This document shows positions 8,766 to 18,074 of a stretch of 64,000 bases of DNA, one piece after another. This DNA comes from Mycolicibacterium litorale (GTDB lineage Bacteria > Actinomycetota > Actinomycetes > Mycobacteriales > Mycobacteriaceae): assembly GCF_010731695.1 (NCBI RefSeq), contig NZ_AP022586.1:5456001-5520000 (forward strand), in the 5' to 3' direction. A program made the translations under genes and the position numbers. Numbering within the stretch: position 1 is the first letter of the stretch; each line of letters begins with the position of its first letter. The notes below the pieces were generated by a model, which had not been told where the DNA came from, did no database searches, and worked only from the letters and a program-made list of their open reading frames with translations.

Positions 8766-10226
8766 TCACGCCACGACGCGGAAGTGCTGCGCCGTCGCAT
8801 CCGACGCGTCTGGCAGCGTCATCCCCGCCGCCGCTCCCGAGCGCAGATAGTCGACCACCGCGTCGTTGAGCATCTCCCCGGGGACGACGGCCGGTATCCC
8901 CGGCGGATACGGCGTGATCTGTTCGGCGGCAACGCGTCCCGCCGCCTTCTCGGCCGGCACCATCTCGGTCGCTCCGAAAAACGCGTCACGGGGCAGGATT
9001 GCCGTGTCGAGCTGGATCTCCTCGGGGGTGGGCAGGTCGATCGGCGGTGGCGGGTCGAAATGGCGTGCCGCCTCCCGCCAGGATGACAGCGCCCCGTGCA
9101 GCCGCTCGACGGTGTGCCGGTCGTCGGCGAACGACATCGTCGCCAGCATGCGGCGGTGGTCGGACATCCCGAGGTCCAGCTGGCAGTGCTCGCGCATCCA
9201 GTCCAGACCCTGATAGCCCGACGTCCCGGTCGCGGCGATGTCCATCAGCACCTGCAGGCGGTCGAGGTCGTGGGAGGCCTGCTCGCCCAGCAGTTCGTCG
9301 TCGAGCACCTCCACGTCGGAAATCTGCTCGATGCGCGCCCGGACGTCGGCGGCGAGTTCGAGTGCGGCACCGAGCATGTCGTGGCCGCGCTCGACCATCT
9401 GGCGGCGCCACGCGTCGAGTGCCGCGTACACCATCACGTTCGGGCTCGTCGTCATCAGCAGGTCCGCGCACTTCGACAACCGGTGCGGATCGACGAGATC
9501 GCCCTGCAGATGGAACACCGAACCCTGCTCGAAGCCCGCGCCCATCTTGTGGACGCTGACGACGCAGACGTCGGCGCCCGCGTCCATCGCCCAGGTGGGG
9601 AGGTCTTCGTGGAACGGCAGATGCGCACCCCACGCCTCGTCGACGATCAACGGTTTGCCGCGGTCGTGGCACACCTTCGCGATGCCGGCCAGGTCGGCGC
9701 AGGTGCCGTACGGGCTGGGGCTCACGACGAGCGCGCCGGAGGCGTCCGGATAGTCCTGCCACGCCTGCTCGACCTGCTCCGGCGACGGCGGATGCGAGAA
9801 GTGCCGCTCGGCATCCCACTGCGGGGTGATCCACCGAGGCTGGACGCCCGACATGATGAGGCCCGCGACCACCGACTTGTGGCTGTCCCGGCTGAGCAGC
9901 AGGCCGCCGCTGTGCCCGCCTGCCACGGCCATCATCGCCGCCTTGACCGAAAGCGAACTGCCGCACGTCGAGAAGAACGCCGAGTCGGCGCCGACGGCCT
10001 CGGCCATCAGGTCCTCGGCGTCCGACAGGAAGCCGCCTCGTGACATCCGGTCGTCGAGGCCGCCCGAGGCGAGCACGTCGTCGCGAAACGGATCCTTGCC
10101 GAGAACGGCGAGGGCACGTTCGTCGGCGCCGCGGCCCTGACGGTGACCGGGCGGGCTGAAGCCGTAACGCTCGCTGCGGTGGTAGTCGGCCAGCGCGTCG
10201 AGAAGGGGTGCCTTCGCCTGATCCAT
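8766..10226 (-). CDS. Orn/Lys/Arg-family PLP decarboxylase
   Basis: This 486-residue enzyme belongs to the fold-I PLP ornithine/lysine/arginine decarboxylase family. The PLP lysine is Lys227 in SVHKMGAG, the pyridine-binding Asp196 lies in VDEAWGAH, and the phosphate-binding stretch is STCGSSLSVKAAM near 86-98. The C-terminal domain carries ITPYPPGIPAVVPGE, typical of the family. It lacks the long N-terminal wing domain of the inducible enterobacterial enzymes, so it resembles the shorter SpeA/biosynthetic-like actinobacterial type. The amino-acid substrate cannot be assigned from sequence alone. It is convergent with the HNH gene and lies 36 bases downstream of rnhA. Confidence 0.88.
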   Translation of the reverse strand: MDQAKAPLLDALADYHRSERYGFSPPGHRQGRGADERALAVLGKDPFRDDVLASGGLDDRMSRGGFLSDAEDLMAEAVGADSAFFSTCGSSLSVKAAMMAVAGGHSGGLLLSRDSHKSVVAGLIMSGVQPRWITPQWDAERHFSHPPSPEQVEQAWQDYPDASGALVVSPSPYGTCADLAGIAKVCHDRGKPLIVDEAWGAHLPFHEDLPTWAMDAGADVCVVSVHKMGAGFEQGSVFHLQGDLVDPHRLSKCADLLMTTSPNVMVYAALDAWRRQMVERGHDMLGAALELAADVRARIEQISDVEVLDDELLGEQASHDLDRLQVLMDIAATGTSGYQGLDWMREHCQLDLGMSDHRRMLATMSFADDRHTVERLHGALSSWREAARHFDPPPPIDLPTPEEIQLDTAILPRDAFFGATEMVPAEKAAGRVAAEQITPYPPGIPAVVPGEMLNDAVVDYLRSGAAAGMTLPDASDATAQHFRVVA

Positions 10227-10262
10227 GACACCGGGCTTACCCGCGGCCGGTGTGTTGAACCG

Positions 10263-10727
10263 TCAGGCGGTGATCGCCGCGGCGGCGACGGCCTCCTGCA
10301 AACCGCGCGTCGCCAGCTGATCGGCCAGCTCGTTGTCGGCGACACCCGAGTGGCCCTTCACCCAGAACCACTCGACGCGGTGCCGCGCGCACGCCTGCTG
10401 CAGCCGCTGCCACAGGTCGACGTTCTTCACCGGCTGCTTGGCCGCGGTCATCCAGCCGTTGCGCTCCCAGCCGAGCACCCACTTGGTGATGCCGTTGCGG
10501 ACGTAGGTGCTGTCGGTGTGGAGGTGCACCACCACCGGTCGGGTGAGTGCCTCCAGCGCCATGATCGGCGCAGTCAGCTCCATCCGGTTGTTACTGGTCG
10601 CGCCGGCTTCCCCGCCGCACATCTCACGGACGTGGTCGCGCCGGCGCAGCACGGCACCCCAGCCGCCGGGCCCGGGGTTGGGCCGGCATCCGCCGTCGGT
10701 GTGGATGACCACGACATCTTCACTCAC
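10263..10727 (-). CDS. rnhA: Ribonuclease HI
   Basis: This 154-residue enzyme hydrolyses RNA in RNA-DNA hybrids. The four metal-binding acids are visible: Asp11 (HTDGG), Glu50 (NNRMELTA), Asp72 (HTDSTYV) and Asp131 (GVADNELAD). The GTG at 10727 was chosen because the open frame otherwise runs hundreds of codons antisense to the kinase gene; this start gives the usual single-domain length. It is a stand-alone RNase HI rather than the M. tuberculosis type fused to a phosphatase-like domain. About 219 bases with no recognised feature separate it from the divergent kinase gene. Confidence 0.95.
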   Translation of the reverse strand: MSEDVVVIHTDGGCRPNPGPGGWGAVLRRRDHVREMCGGEAGATSNNRMELTAPIMALEALTRPVVVHLHTDSTYVRNGITKWVLGWERNGWMTAAKQPVKNVDLWQRLQQACARHRVEWFWVKGHSGVADNELADQLATRGLQEAVAAAAITA

Positions 10728-10946
10728 GCGCCGAGGATAGGCAGCGCAGCGCGGCGCCGGGGGAGTGACGCGCCGGGTTCCCGCAACGAGATCGTCGACG
10801 GGCGCGCACGGGCAACATTGCACCGAGTGCCACTTCCCGACATGGTCGACGAAAGCCGAGACAACGTCCGATTCCGGCGTCCGACCAGCCTTTGCTCGGT
10901 ACCTTGGAGCGAACATCTCGGGTCTCACCGGAGGACGGTTGGCACT

Positions 10947-13943
10947 ATGGCGGGCGGGATAGCGGGCGAGCTGGCGGCCGCCGGATTCACCGACGCCGCC
11001 GAGGTGGGCCGCGGCGGCGGGGGCGTGGTCTACCGCTGCTATCAACAGTCCCTCGGCCGCAGCGTCGCCATCAAGGTACTGGCGTCGGATCTCGACGACG
11101 ACGACCGCGAACGGTTCCTCCGCGAGGGGTACGCGATGGGCGGGCTCTCCGGCCACCCCAACATCGTGAACATCCTGCAGGTCGGTGTCACCGACAGCAA
11201 CCGGCCGTTCATCGTGATGCCCTACCACGCAAGGGGTTCCCTCGCCCAGCGCCTGCGCCGCGAGGGGCGGATCGCCTGGCCGGAGGCGTTGCGCATCGGG
11301 GTGAAGCTCTGCGGCGCCCTCGAAACCGCACATCGGACGGGGACGTTGCACCGCGACATCAAACCGGCCAACGTGCTCGTCAACGATTACGGCGAACCCC
11401 TGCTCAGCGATTTCGGAACCGCGCGCATCGTCGGCGGGTACAAAACCGTCACCGGCTTCTTCACCGGCACGCTGTCCTACACCGCGCCCGAGGTGCTCAG
11501 CGGAACGCCGCCGACGGTGGCCGCCGACGTGTACTCGCTCGGCGCGACGATCTACGCGCTGATCGCCGGCAATCCCCCGCATGAGCGGAAAGCCGACGAG
11601 GATCTCATCGCCCACTATCTGAGGATCACCTCGACACCGGTGCCGGACCTGCGGCCGGAGGGAATCCCCGTCGACGTCTGCGCGGCGATCGAGAAGGCCA
11701 TGTCGCGCGAACCGGCCGACCGGCACACATCCGCCGAGGAGTTCGGACGCGAACTGCAACTCGCGCAGCGGCACAACGGTCTGGCCGCGGATCCGATGGC
11801 GCTCAGCGAACCGGGCGGCCCCGCCGAACGACCCGACGGCGAAACAGCGTCGCCGCCCGATGCCACGCAAGCGCCTGACCCGCGAGGCGCCGACTCCGAG
11901 GCTCTCGGCGCAACCGGTGAGATGACGCCGCCCGTCCCCGGCATGTTCGCGCACACCGCGTCGATCAGCGCGTCGAGCCTGCCGTGGGCGGTACCGGCGG
12001 CCGCGCCCCCGCCACCGCCGGCCGAACCCCCAGCCGGAGGCGCTGCGCCGAAACCGGACCGGCACCGGAAACTGATCGCCGCGGCGGCCGCGTTCGCGGT
12101 GCTTCTCCTCGTCGCCAGCGGTGTCTACATGGTCACCTCGTCGCGGGACGTCGACAGCGATGCGGCGACACCGGCCGGTCAGGCCCAACCCGCCGAGGTG
12201 ACTCAGCCTGGTTGGCAGGCGATCGCGAACGCCCGGGTGGCCCGCGAGGGGGTGGCGGCGACGGAGGCCGACGGCACGATCTGGGTGTTCGGCGGCGTCG
12301 GAGAGGGCAACCGCATCAGTGGACGGCACGAGGGCTACGACCCCGCGATCGACAGCTGGAAGGGCGGCGAGGACCTGCCCGTTCCGGTCCAGCACGCGAT
12401 GGCCGTGACCTGGCAGGGCACTCCCGTCGTCCTCGGCGGCTGGCGCACCGAGGGCGCGCGCACCAACGTGGCCACGGACCGAGTGTGGCGCGTCGTCAAC
12501 AGCCGGTGGGCCGAACTGCCGCCGCTGCTGCAGCCCCGGGCGGCGGCCTCAGCGGCCGTGGTCGGCGACCGCATCATCGTCACCGGAGGGGTCGACGCAT
12601 CGGGCACGCTGCTCGACACCACCGAGATCTTCGACGGCACCCGCTGGACACTCGGTGCCGCGATCCCCACACCGCGTCAGATGCCTGCGGCGGCAAGCGA
12701 CGGCAGGCTCGTGTACGTCGTCGGCGGGGCGAACGGGTCCACCGACCTCGCGACCGTGGAGGCCTACGATCCGGCCGCCGACTCGTGGACGGCTCTGCCC
12801 CCACTTCCGCAGCCACGCAGCGACGTCGGGGCCACCAGTGCCGATGGGCGGCTGGTCGTGGTCGGCGGTCGATCCTCGGGGCAGGTGTTGCGCAGCGTCG
12901 CCGCGTTCGACGTCGTCACACGGACGTGGACGGCGCTGCCCGACATGGCCACAGCGCGCCGCGGCATGGCGGTGGCCAGCGTGGGCAGGACGGTCTACGC
13001 GATCGGCGGGTCGACGGGTCCCGGCGACGACGCGGTCACCGCATCGGCGGAATCGCTGCGACTCGGCGCGCGCAGACCGCAACCCGCAGGACAGTGGCGG
13101 ACGCTGCCGGATGCCCCGACCGCGCGGTTGATGATGGCGTGGACCGTGCTCGACGACAAGATCTGGCTCGCCGGTGGCATGAGCCATGGCGAGACCCTCC
13201 AGACCGTCGAGAGCTACGACACCCGAACGGGCACATGGCAGACCGAACCCCCGCTGCCGATCCCTCTGCACCATGCGACCGCGACGACATACCGGGGCGA
13301 GGTGGTGGTGCTCGGCGGCGCCAGCGACAGCATCGCGGACGCGTCGAAAAAGGTGTTCGCCCTTCGCGACGGCACGTGGACGGAACTCCCGCCGCTTGCG
13401 CATGCCCGCGTCGCGGGTGCGGCGGCGGTGGTGGGCGATGAGCTGGTCGTCGTCGGAGGGCAGGATGACAAGCAACTGGTCGCCCAGACCGAGGTCTTCG
13501 ACGGAGAGTCGTGGACTCCGGCCGCCGACCTGCCCACACCGCGTGAACACCTCGCCGCGGTGTCCGACGGCGACTACGTCTACACCGTCGGCGGCCGGCT
13601 CCTGACCGCCGACGAGAACTCCGCGGCCGTCGAGCGGTACGATCCGCGGTCCGGAGCGTGGGAGTCGTTGCCGGACATGCCGACTCCGCGGGGAAGCTAC
13701 GGCGCCGCGTTCATCGACGGCCGGATCGTGGCCGTCGGCGGTGAGGAACCGACGCGGGTGCTGGCCACGGTCGAGATGTACGACATCGCAAGCCGAACAT
13801 GGAGCACGCTGGCGCCGATCAGCACTCCGCTGCACGGCGAGGCGGTGGCCGCCGTGGGTTCGACCCTGTACTGCATCGGCGGAGCCGACCGGCCCACGCA
13901 CGAAGGACCGGTCGCCACCGTCGAGGCGCTGGACTTCACCTAG
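10947..13943 (+). CDS. Receptor-type Ser/Thr protein kinase with kelch-repeat domain
   Basis: This 998-residue kinase has a cytoplasmic catalytic domain (about 15-270) with ATP-binding Lys43 (VAIKVL), catalytic [10 protein letters not shown] (Asp137) and DFGTA (Asp155). A Pro/Ala-rich linker and one membrane segment near 375-397 follow. The extracytoplasmic part (about 425-998) consists of kelch-type repeats with GG pairs and spaced Tyr/Trp (for example [18 protein letters not shown]), enough for about two six-bladed propellers. It would sense an envelope or external ligand and phosphorylate cytoplasmic targets. The ATG at 10947 has GGAGGACGG 8 to 16 bases upstream. It overlaps the convergent FHA-HTH gene by 8 bases, which suggests a kinase-reader pair. 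Confidence 0.92.
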   Translation: MAGGIAGELAAAGFTDAAEVGRGGGGVVYRCYQQSLGRSVAIKVLASDLDDDDRERFLREGYAMGGLSGHPNIVNILQVGVTDSNRPFIVMPYHARGSLAQRLRREGRIAWPEALRIGVKLCGALETAHRTGTLHRDIKPANVLVNDYGEPLLSDFGTARIVGGYKTVTGFFTGTLSYTAPEVLSGTPPTVAADVYSLGATIYALIAGNPPHERKADEDLIAHYLRITSTPVPDLRPEGIPVDVCAAIEKAMSREPADRHTSAEEFGRELQLAQRHNGLAADPMALSEPGGPAERPDGETASPPDATQAPDPRGADSEALGATGEMTPPVPGMFAHTASISASSLPWAVPAAAPPPPPAEPPAGGAAPKPDRHRKLIAAAAAFAVLLLVASGVYMVTSSRDVDSDAATPAGQAQPAEVTQPGWQAIANARVAREGVAATEADGTIWVFGGVGEGNRISGRHEGYDPAIDSWKGGEDLPVPVQHAMAVTWQGTPVVLGGWRTEGARTNVATDRVWRVVNSRWAELPPLLQPRAAASAAVVGDRIIVTGGVDASGTLLDTTEIFDGTRWTLGAAIPTPRQMPAAASDGRLVYVVGGANGSTDLATVEAYDPAADSWTALPPLPQPRSDVGATSADGRLVVVGGRSSGQVLRSVAAFDVVTRTWTALPDMATARRGMAVASVGRTVYAIGGSTGPGDDAVTASAESLRLGARRPQPAGQWRTLPDAPTARLMMAWTVLDDKIWLAGGMSHGETLQTVESYDTRTGTWQTEPPLPIPLHHATATTYRGEVVVLGGASDSIADASKKVFALRDGTWTELPPLAHARVAGAAAVVGDELVVVGGQDDKQLVAQTEVFDGESWTPAADLPTPREHLAAVSDGDYVYTVGGRLLTADENSAAVERYDPRSGAWESLPDMPTPRGSYGAAFIDGRIVAVGGEEPTRVLATVEMYDIASRTWSTLAPISTPLHGEAVAAVGSTLYCIGGADRPTHEGPVATVEALDFT

Positions 13944-14547
13944 CGTCGCGCAACTGGGCGATGGTGACCGCGCCGCGCCGCAGCGCCTCGTTGGCCAGCC
14001 GGACCCGCCGGTCGCCCTCCGCGGGCACGGCGAACTTGTCGTACAGGTTCTGTAGGTGCTGCTTGACGGCGGCCTCGGTGACGAACAGCTCACCGGCCAA
14101 GCGGCGCACGGAGGCGGGCTCGGGAAAGAGGTCGTCGGAGACCAGCGGCCGGCACAACGCCACCAGGACGTCGAGTTCGCGCCGGGTCAGCCTGGGTGGC
14201 AGATCCGACGGCTGGGCGGACACCGTCTCCTCGTCACGCGGCCCATCGGTGTCCTGCACCTGCCAGAAGACCATCCGCGACCTGCCGACGCGCACCTCGT
14301 CCCCGGACCGCAGGACCCGCTCGGCGGTGATCCGTTCGCCGTTGAGGTAGGTGCCGTTGCGGCTGCCGAGATCCCTTATCGACCAAGCGAACCCAAGATT
14401 CTCGAACACGGCGTGGAGTCGCGACACCGTGTCGTCGTGCTCCAGCGACACCGCGTTGGTGGAGGTCTTGCCGAGGGTGACGCGCTGGCCGTCGAGCGTG
14501 ATCAGCTCGCGCCCAGACGGTTTCCAGACCTCCAGATGCGAAGGCAT
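13936..14547 (-). CDS. FHA-domain transcriptional regulator
   Basis: This 203-residue protein has an N-terminal FHA domain that binds phosphothreonine (LGKTSTNAVSL near 25-35, VSRLHAVFE near 41-49, GSRNGTYLNG at 61-70). The C-terminal DNA-binding region (about 121-203) contains LTRRELDVLVALCRP and TEAAVKQHLQNLYDKF, which resembles a LuxR/winged-helix recognition motif. The start at 14547 has a strong GAGAGGAGG ribosome site. It converges on the kelch kinase and overlaps its 3' end by 8 bases, so it is the obvious candidate to read that kinase's phosphorylation state. That link is inference from position. Confidence 0.85.
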   Translation of the reverse strand: MPSHLEVWKPSGRELITLDGQRVTLGKTSTNAVSLEHDDTVSRLHAVFENLGFAWSIRDLGSRNGTYLNGERITAERVLRSGDEVRVGRSRMVFWQVQDTDGPRDEETVSAQPSDLPPRLTRRELDVLVALCRPLVSDDLFPEPASVRRLAGELFVTEAAVKQHLQNLYDKFAVPAEGDRRVRLANEALRRGAVTIAQLRDAR

Positions 14548-14603
14548 GCCACCTCCTCTCGGCCCAATTCTGACCCACGGCACGGAAGGTGACCGCAGAA
14601 CGC

Positions 14604-14638
14604 GCCGCGGGCCGCCGGGAATCCCGGCGGCCCGCGGC
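14604..14638 (-). terminator. Strong GC hairpin
   Basis: A perfect 16-bp stem (14604-14619 with 14623-14638) closes a 3-base loop. It lies 11 bases beyond the stop of the 14650-15600 membrane gene and has no U-tract, as is common for mycobacterial terminators. Confidence 0.7.
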
Positions 14639-14649
14639 CCACTCGACCG

Positions 14650-15600
14650 TCACGCGGTGCGACGCCGGCGGGCGAGCGTTTCCAGCAGCGGCGGCCACGG
14701 CCATTCGCTGCCCGCGCGGCCACGCGGAGCCTTCAGGAACGCCAGCCCCAGCATGAAGCCGAAGATCAGGTGTCCCACCAGGGTGATCGTCACGGTCGCC
14801 GGCGTCAGCGGGAACATCATGTCCTCACCGCGCGGGGCCAGCGCGACCGTGGCGATCAGTCCCGCCCAGGTCGGGAAGACCGCGAAGGCCACGGCGGCAC
14901 CCACGGCCTTGACGTTCGACCAGCGGTCGATGCCCAGCGCGAACGCGACGACGAAGAACGCGACGCCCAGGCCGCCGCCGTCGCCGATGTAGCGCCACAC
15001 GTAGCCCACCGCGGCGCTACCGGTGGTGTCCGGCTCCCCGGTGACCCAGGAACCCATCACGGGGATGAAGTCGTCCATCAGGCCCAGGACGTGGACGGCG
15101 AACAGTCGCGCGCCGTCGTAGACGATGCATGCCACCATGCCGGCGATCAGCCCCCGTCCGACGATCATGTCGATCCGGTGCGGGGCGAAGGCGACGACGG
15201 TCGCCAGGGCGGCGGCCAGCGCGATGATCACCACCGACGTGGTGGCCTGCGGAACCAGCCCGAAGACGTCGACCGAGATGCCCAGGATCGGCATCGCGGC
15301 CAGTAGTAGCACCAGCATGACCCGCGCGATCTGCCACCGGCTGGGTGGGACGTCGCTGACCACGCTCAGGTCGGCGTAGCGCTGCCGCACCGTGTTGGCC
15401 ACGGTGCCGATGACGATGCTGGGCAGCCGCACCGTCCTGCCGGCGGTCGGGCTCGGCGCAGGCCGGCTCGCGGAGCTCAACCGCTGCGTCTCGGGATCCT
15501 CGAGCGCGGCAGGCAGCGGCCGGAGCATCTCGGCGTTGCGCATCCGCACTGTCTCGTCGTGGGCCCGGCGAGGGGAGTTCGTCGAAGCTGTCGCAACCAT
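14650..15600 (-). CDS. Multi-pass membrane protein of unknown function
   Basis: This 316-residue protein has a hydrophilic N-terminal region of about 95 residues and then six or seven hydrophobic segments (first about 95-112). A short basic tail rich in Arg closes it. I do not recognise a family motif. The start at 15600 is preceded by a GAGGAACC ribosome site. The gene is followed by the 16-bp hairpin at 14604-14638 and is probably monocistronic. Confidence 0.75.
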   Translation of the reverse strand: MVATASTNSPRRAHDETVRMRNAEMLRPLPAALEDPETQRLSSASRPAPSPTAGRTVRLPSIVIGTVANTVRQRYADLSVVSDVPPSRWQIARVMLVLLLAAMPILGISVDVFGLVPQATTSVVIIALAAALATVVAFAPHRIDMIVGRGLIAGMVACIVYDGARLFAVHVLGLMDDFIPVMGSWVTGEPDTTGSAAVGYVWRYIGDGGGLGVAFFVVAFALGIDRWSNVKAVGAAVAFAVFPTWAGLIATVALAPRGEDMMFPLTPATVTITLVGHLIFGFMLGLAFLKAPRGRAGSEWPWPPLLETLARRRRTA

Positions 15601-15733
15601 GAGGTTCCTCGATGTCGTCGATCCGAAAGGGGGACGACATCCATCCTGGTGACGCGGTCATCGACGCGTAATCCCGCGGAAGTCAGTTTCTGCTGCTCGC
15701 CGGTAAGACTTTCCTATCCGCGCGGCAAGGGAC

Positions 15734-16219
15734 TCACGCGTGGCGCCGGTCGTGTGGTGCCGTCGACGGGACCCGGCCGAGCAGGATGCCCAGCGCCAGC
15801 ATGCCGGCCGCGAGCCCGAGATGCAGCCAGTTGTCGGCGCTGTTGAACGGGACGAAATTCGCCGGCGAGTGGCGGCCGACCACCAGCCCGTACACCCACA
15901 GCGCCGCATAGACGAGACCGCCGCCGATGAGATACCACTTCGCCCCGTTGAAGGTGCCGTGCAGCGCGACGCCGGCTACACCGAACAGCAGGTGCACGAC
16001 GTTGTGCAGCACAGAGACGGCGAAGATGCCGAAGAGCATGGCCCCGGAGTGGTGTCCGGCGAACGCCAGCTTGTCGTAGTCGGTGGTGATGCCCGGGATG
16101 AAGCCCAGGATCCCGACCAGTAGGAAGACCGCCCCGACCGCCAGCGCCGCCTTCTGCACCGGCGCCTTTCCCGCGGTCGGCGCCGCCTTCGGCGTGCCCT
16201 GTGTCCCCGGTGTCGCCAT
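15734..16219 (-). CDS. DUF4383 membrane protein
   Basis: This 161-residue protein has an Ala/Pro-rich N-terminus and four membrane segments. The sequence HNVVHLLFGVAGVALHGTF and the NWLHLGLAAGMLALG helix are typical of the actinobacterial DUF4383 family. The function is unknown. The gene stands between another membrane protein gene in the same direction (133 bases further on) and a divergent methyltransferase-like gene, so the 93-base gap at 16220-16312 should hold its promoter. Confidence 0.82.
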   Translation of the reverse strand: MATPGTQGTPKAAPTAGKAPVQKAALAVGAVFLLVGILGFIPGITTDYDKLAFAGHHSGAMLFGIFAVSVLHNVVHLLFGVAGVALHGTFNGAKWYLIGGGLVYAALWVYGLVVGRHSPANFVPFNSADNWLHLGLAAGMLALGILLGRVPSTAPHDRRHA

Positions 16220-16312
16220 CGATGGCTCCCTTCCTCGGATCCTTTGTTTGCCGGTACCCGGTCCGGCGGGGCGGAAACCGATTCATCGCTGCCGGAGCGG
16301 GTATCTGCGGAC

Positions 16313-17182
16313 ATGCCTTGCGACCAGATCGACCGGACGGCGGGGTGGGGGCCGCTCGCCGGCCTCGCCACCCGCTTCGCGCGGCAGTTCGAGGCGGTCC
16401 GGAGCTGCACCGATCCCAGCTACGTCCGACCGGATTGGGCGGAACGCAATGAGCAGTTGGCGCGCGACCTGCTTCCCGTACCGCCCGCGGACTTCCTGTG
16501 CCATCCGGCCATCGCGTTCCAGATGATGATGGGCGAGCGCATCGTGCCCTACGAGTTGCCGTACGTGCGCGAACGACTGGGCGACGACGCGCTGCTGGCC
16601 GAGGACGCGGTCGGCTCGCCGCCCACGGCCGCGGTGCCCGACACGTCGATCCGGACGTCGCCCAACACCGTGCACCAGCTGTACCACCTGCTGCGCTACG
16701 AGGAGGCCTCCGGACGGCGGGTCCGTGACGCCGACACCGTCGTGGAGTGGGGCGGCGGTTTCGGCAGCCTGATGCGCATGCTGGTGCGGTTGCACGGCGG
16801 CGATCCGACCTGTGTCGTCATCGACACCCCGGTGTTCACCGCGCTGCAATGGCTCTACCTGTCCGCCGTGCTGGGGGAGGAACGGGTCGTACTGCACCAC
16901 CGCGCACCGGTCCGACCCGAACCCGGGCGCGTGAACGTCGTCCCGATCGGTCTCGTCCGCGACCTGGAGCTCGAAGCCGACCTGTTCATCTCGAACTGGG
17001 CGCTCAACGAGAGCATGCCCGCCGCGCAGCGGGAGGTGGTGGCTCGGCGGTGGTTCGGCGCGGATTCACTGCTGCTGGCCATGCACGCCGGGGACCCGTT
17101 CGCGGCGGTCGTGCTCGACCACGGTGCCCGGGCGACGTTGCTCGGCGACTTCATGCCGGGCCAGCAGTACCTCATCCGCTAA
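16313..17182 (+). CDS. SAM-dependent methyltransferase-like protein
   Basis: This 289-residue protein has a likely SAM-binding motif I in DTVVEWGGGFGSLMRML and a following acidic strand (CVVIDTPVF), consistent with a Rossmann methyltransferase of the putative sugar O-methyltransferase group. The region ISNWALNES may correspond to motif IV. The target is unknown. The ATG at 16313 gives the most compact product; the frame extends 23 codons upstream to 16244 without a clear ribosome site. Its end converges on the SDR gene 11 bases away. Confidence 0.65.
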   Translation: MPCDQIDRTAGWGPLAGLATRFARQFEAVRSCTDPSYVRPDWAERNEQLARDLLPVPPADFLCHPAIAFQMMMGERIVPYELPYVRERLGDDALLAEDAVGSPPTAAVPDTSIRTSPNTVHQLYHLLRYEEASGRRVRDADTVVEWGGGFGSLMRMLVRLHGGDPTCVVIDTPVFTALQWLYLSAVLGEERVVLHHRAPVRPEPGRVNVVPIGLVRDLELEADLFISNWALNESMPAAQREVVARRWFGADSLLLAMHAGDPFAAVVLDHGARATLLGDFMPGQQYLIR

Positions 17183-17193
17183 GTGCGGGTCGT

Positions 17194-17955
17194 CTAGGTG
17201 ATGGTGACGCCGCCGTCGACGACGATGGTCTGCCCGGTCACGTAGCCACCGGCCGCACTGGCCAGCCACACGAGCGTGGCCGCGAGCTCCTCCGGGTCGC
17301 CGGTGCGGCCCAGTACCGAACGCTCGATGACGCTCTCGAGGTAACCCGGCTTGTACTGGTCGGTCATCTCCGATTTGAAGAACCCGGGTGCGATGGCGTT
17401 GACTCGGATGCCCTTGCGAGTTCCCCACTGCTGGGCCAGATCTCGCGTCAGACCGGCGATCGCCGCCTTGCTCGCGCTGTAGGCCGCCTGCGGCAGACCG
17501 GCCGTCGTGATGCCGAGGATGCTCGAGATGTTGACCACCGAACTGCCCGGCGTCATCACCCGTCCGCAGGCCTGCGCGGCCCAGTACGCCCCGTGGAGGT
17601 TGACGTCGACCACGGCCCGGAATTCGTCCGGCGTCTCGCGCGTGGCCGGCACCGCGGTGCCGATGCCCGCGTTGTTCACCAGCACGTCGACGTGCCCGAA
17701 CTCGGCCATCGCCGTGTCGACCATCGCCTGGCATTGCGCGGGGTCGGCGACGTCGGTGGCCACCGACAGCGCGCGGCGGCCCGAGGAGCGCACCAGTTCC
17801 GCGGTGCCCTCCAGCTTGTCGGCGCGGCGCGCGGCCAGCACGACGTCCGCGCCGGCCTCCGCGCACGCCTTGGCGAACGCGACGCCGAGACCCGAGGAGG
17901 CGCCGGTGACGATGACGACCTTGTCGTCGAGACGGAATCTGTCGAGAACGGACAT
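17194..17955 (-). CDS. Short-chain dehydrogenase/reductase
   Basis: This is a 253-residue classical SDR. The cofactor motif is TGASSGLG near residues 15-22, NNAG is present, and the catalytic Ser (NISS), Tyr and Lys (YSASK) are intact. The C-terminal VTGQTIVVDGG is typical of 3-oxoacyl-ACP reductase-like members. The substrate is not known. An in-frame ATG at 17964 (MTPMSV) is an alternative start. It is divergent from the AraC-type regulator across a gap of about 120 bases, which makes regulation by that protein plausible but unproven. Confidence 0.9.
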   Translation of the reverse strand: MSVLDRFRLDDKVVIVTGASSGLGVAFAKACAEAGADVVLAARRADKLEGTAELVRSSGRRALSVATDVADPAQCQAMVDTAMAEFGHVDVLVNNAGIGTAVPATRETPDEFRAVVDVNLHGAYWAAQACGRVMTPGSSVVNISSILGITTAGLPQAAYSASKAAIAGLTRDLAQQWGTRKGIRVNAIAPGFFKSEMTDQYKPGYLESVIERSVLGRTGDPEELAATLVWLASAAGGYVTGQTIVVDGGVTIT

Positions 17956-18074
17956 GGGGGTCATCCCATCACATGGGCACCGCGCCGCCGTCTCAGACAT
18001 CGACGTGGGCCCTCGGCTAGAGTGATGATCATTCGGGGGTTCAGCGCCAGCCCTGCACTGCGTGACCCGCAGAG

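Noticed and set aside
10263..12395. Extended rnhA reading frame antisense to the kinase
   Set aside because: The RNase HI domain begins at the GTG at 10727; the upstream part lacks any domain and mirrors the kinase.
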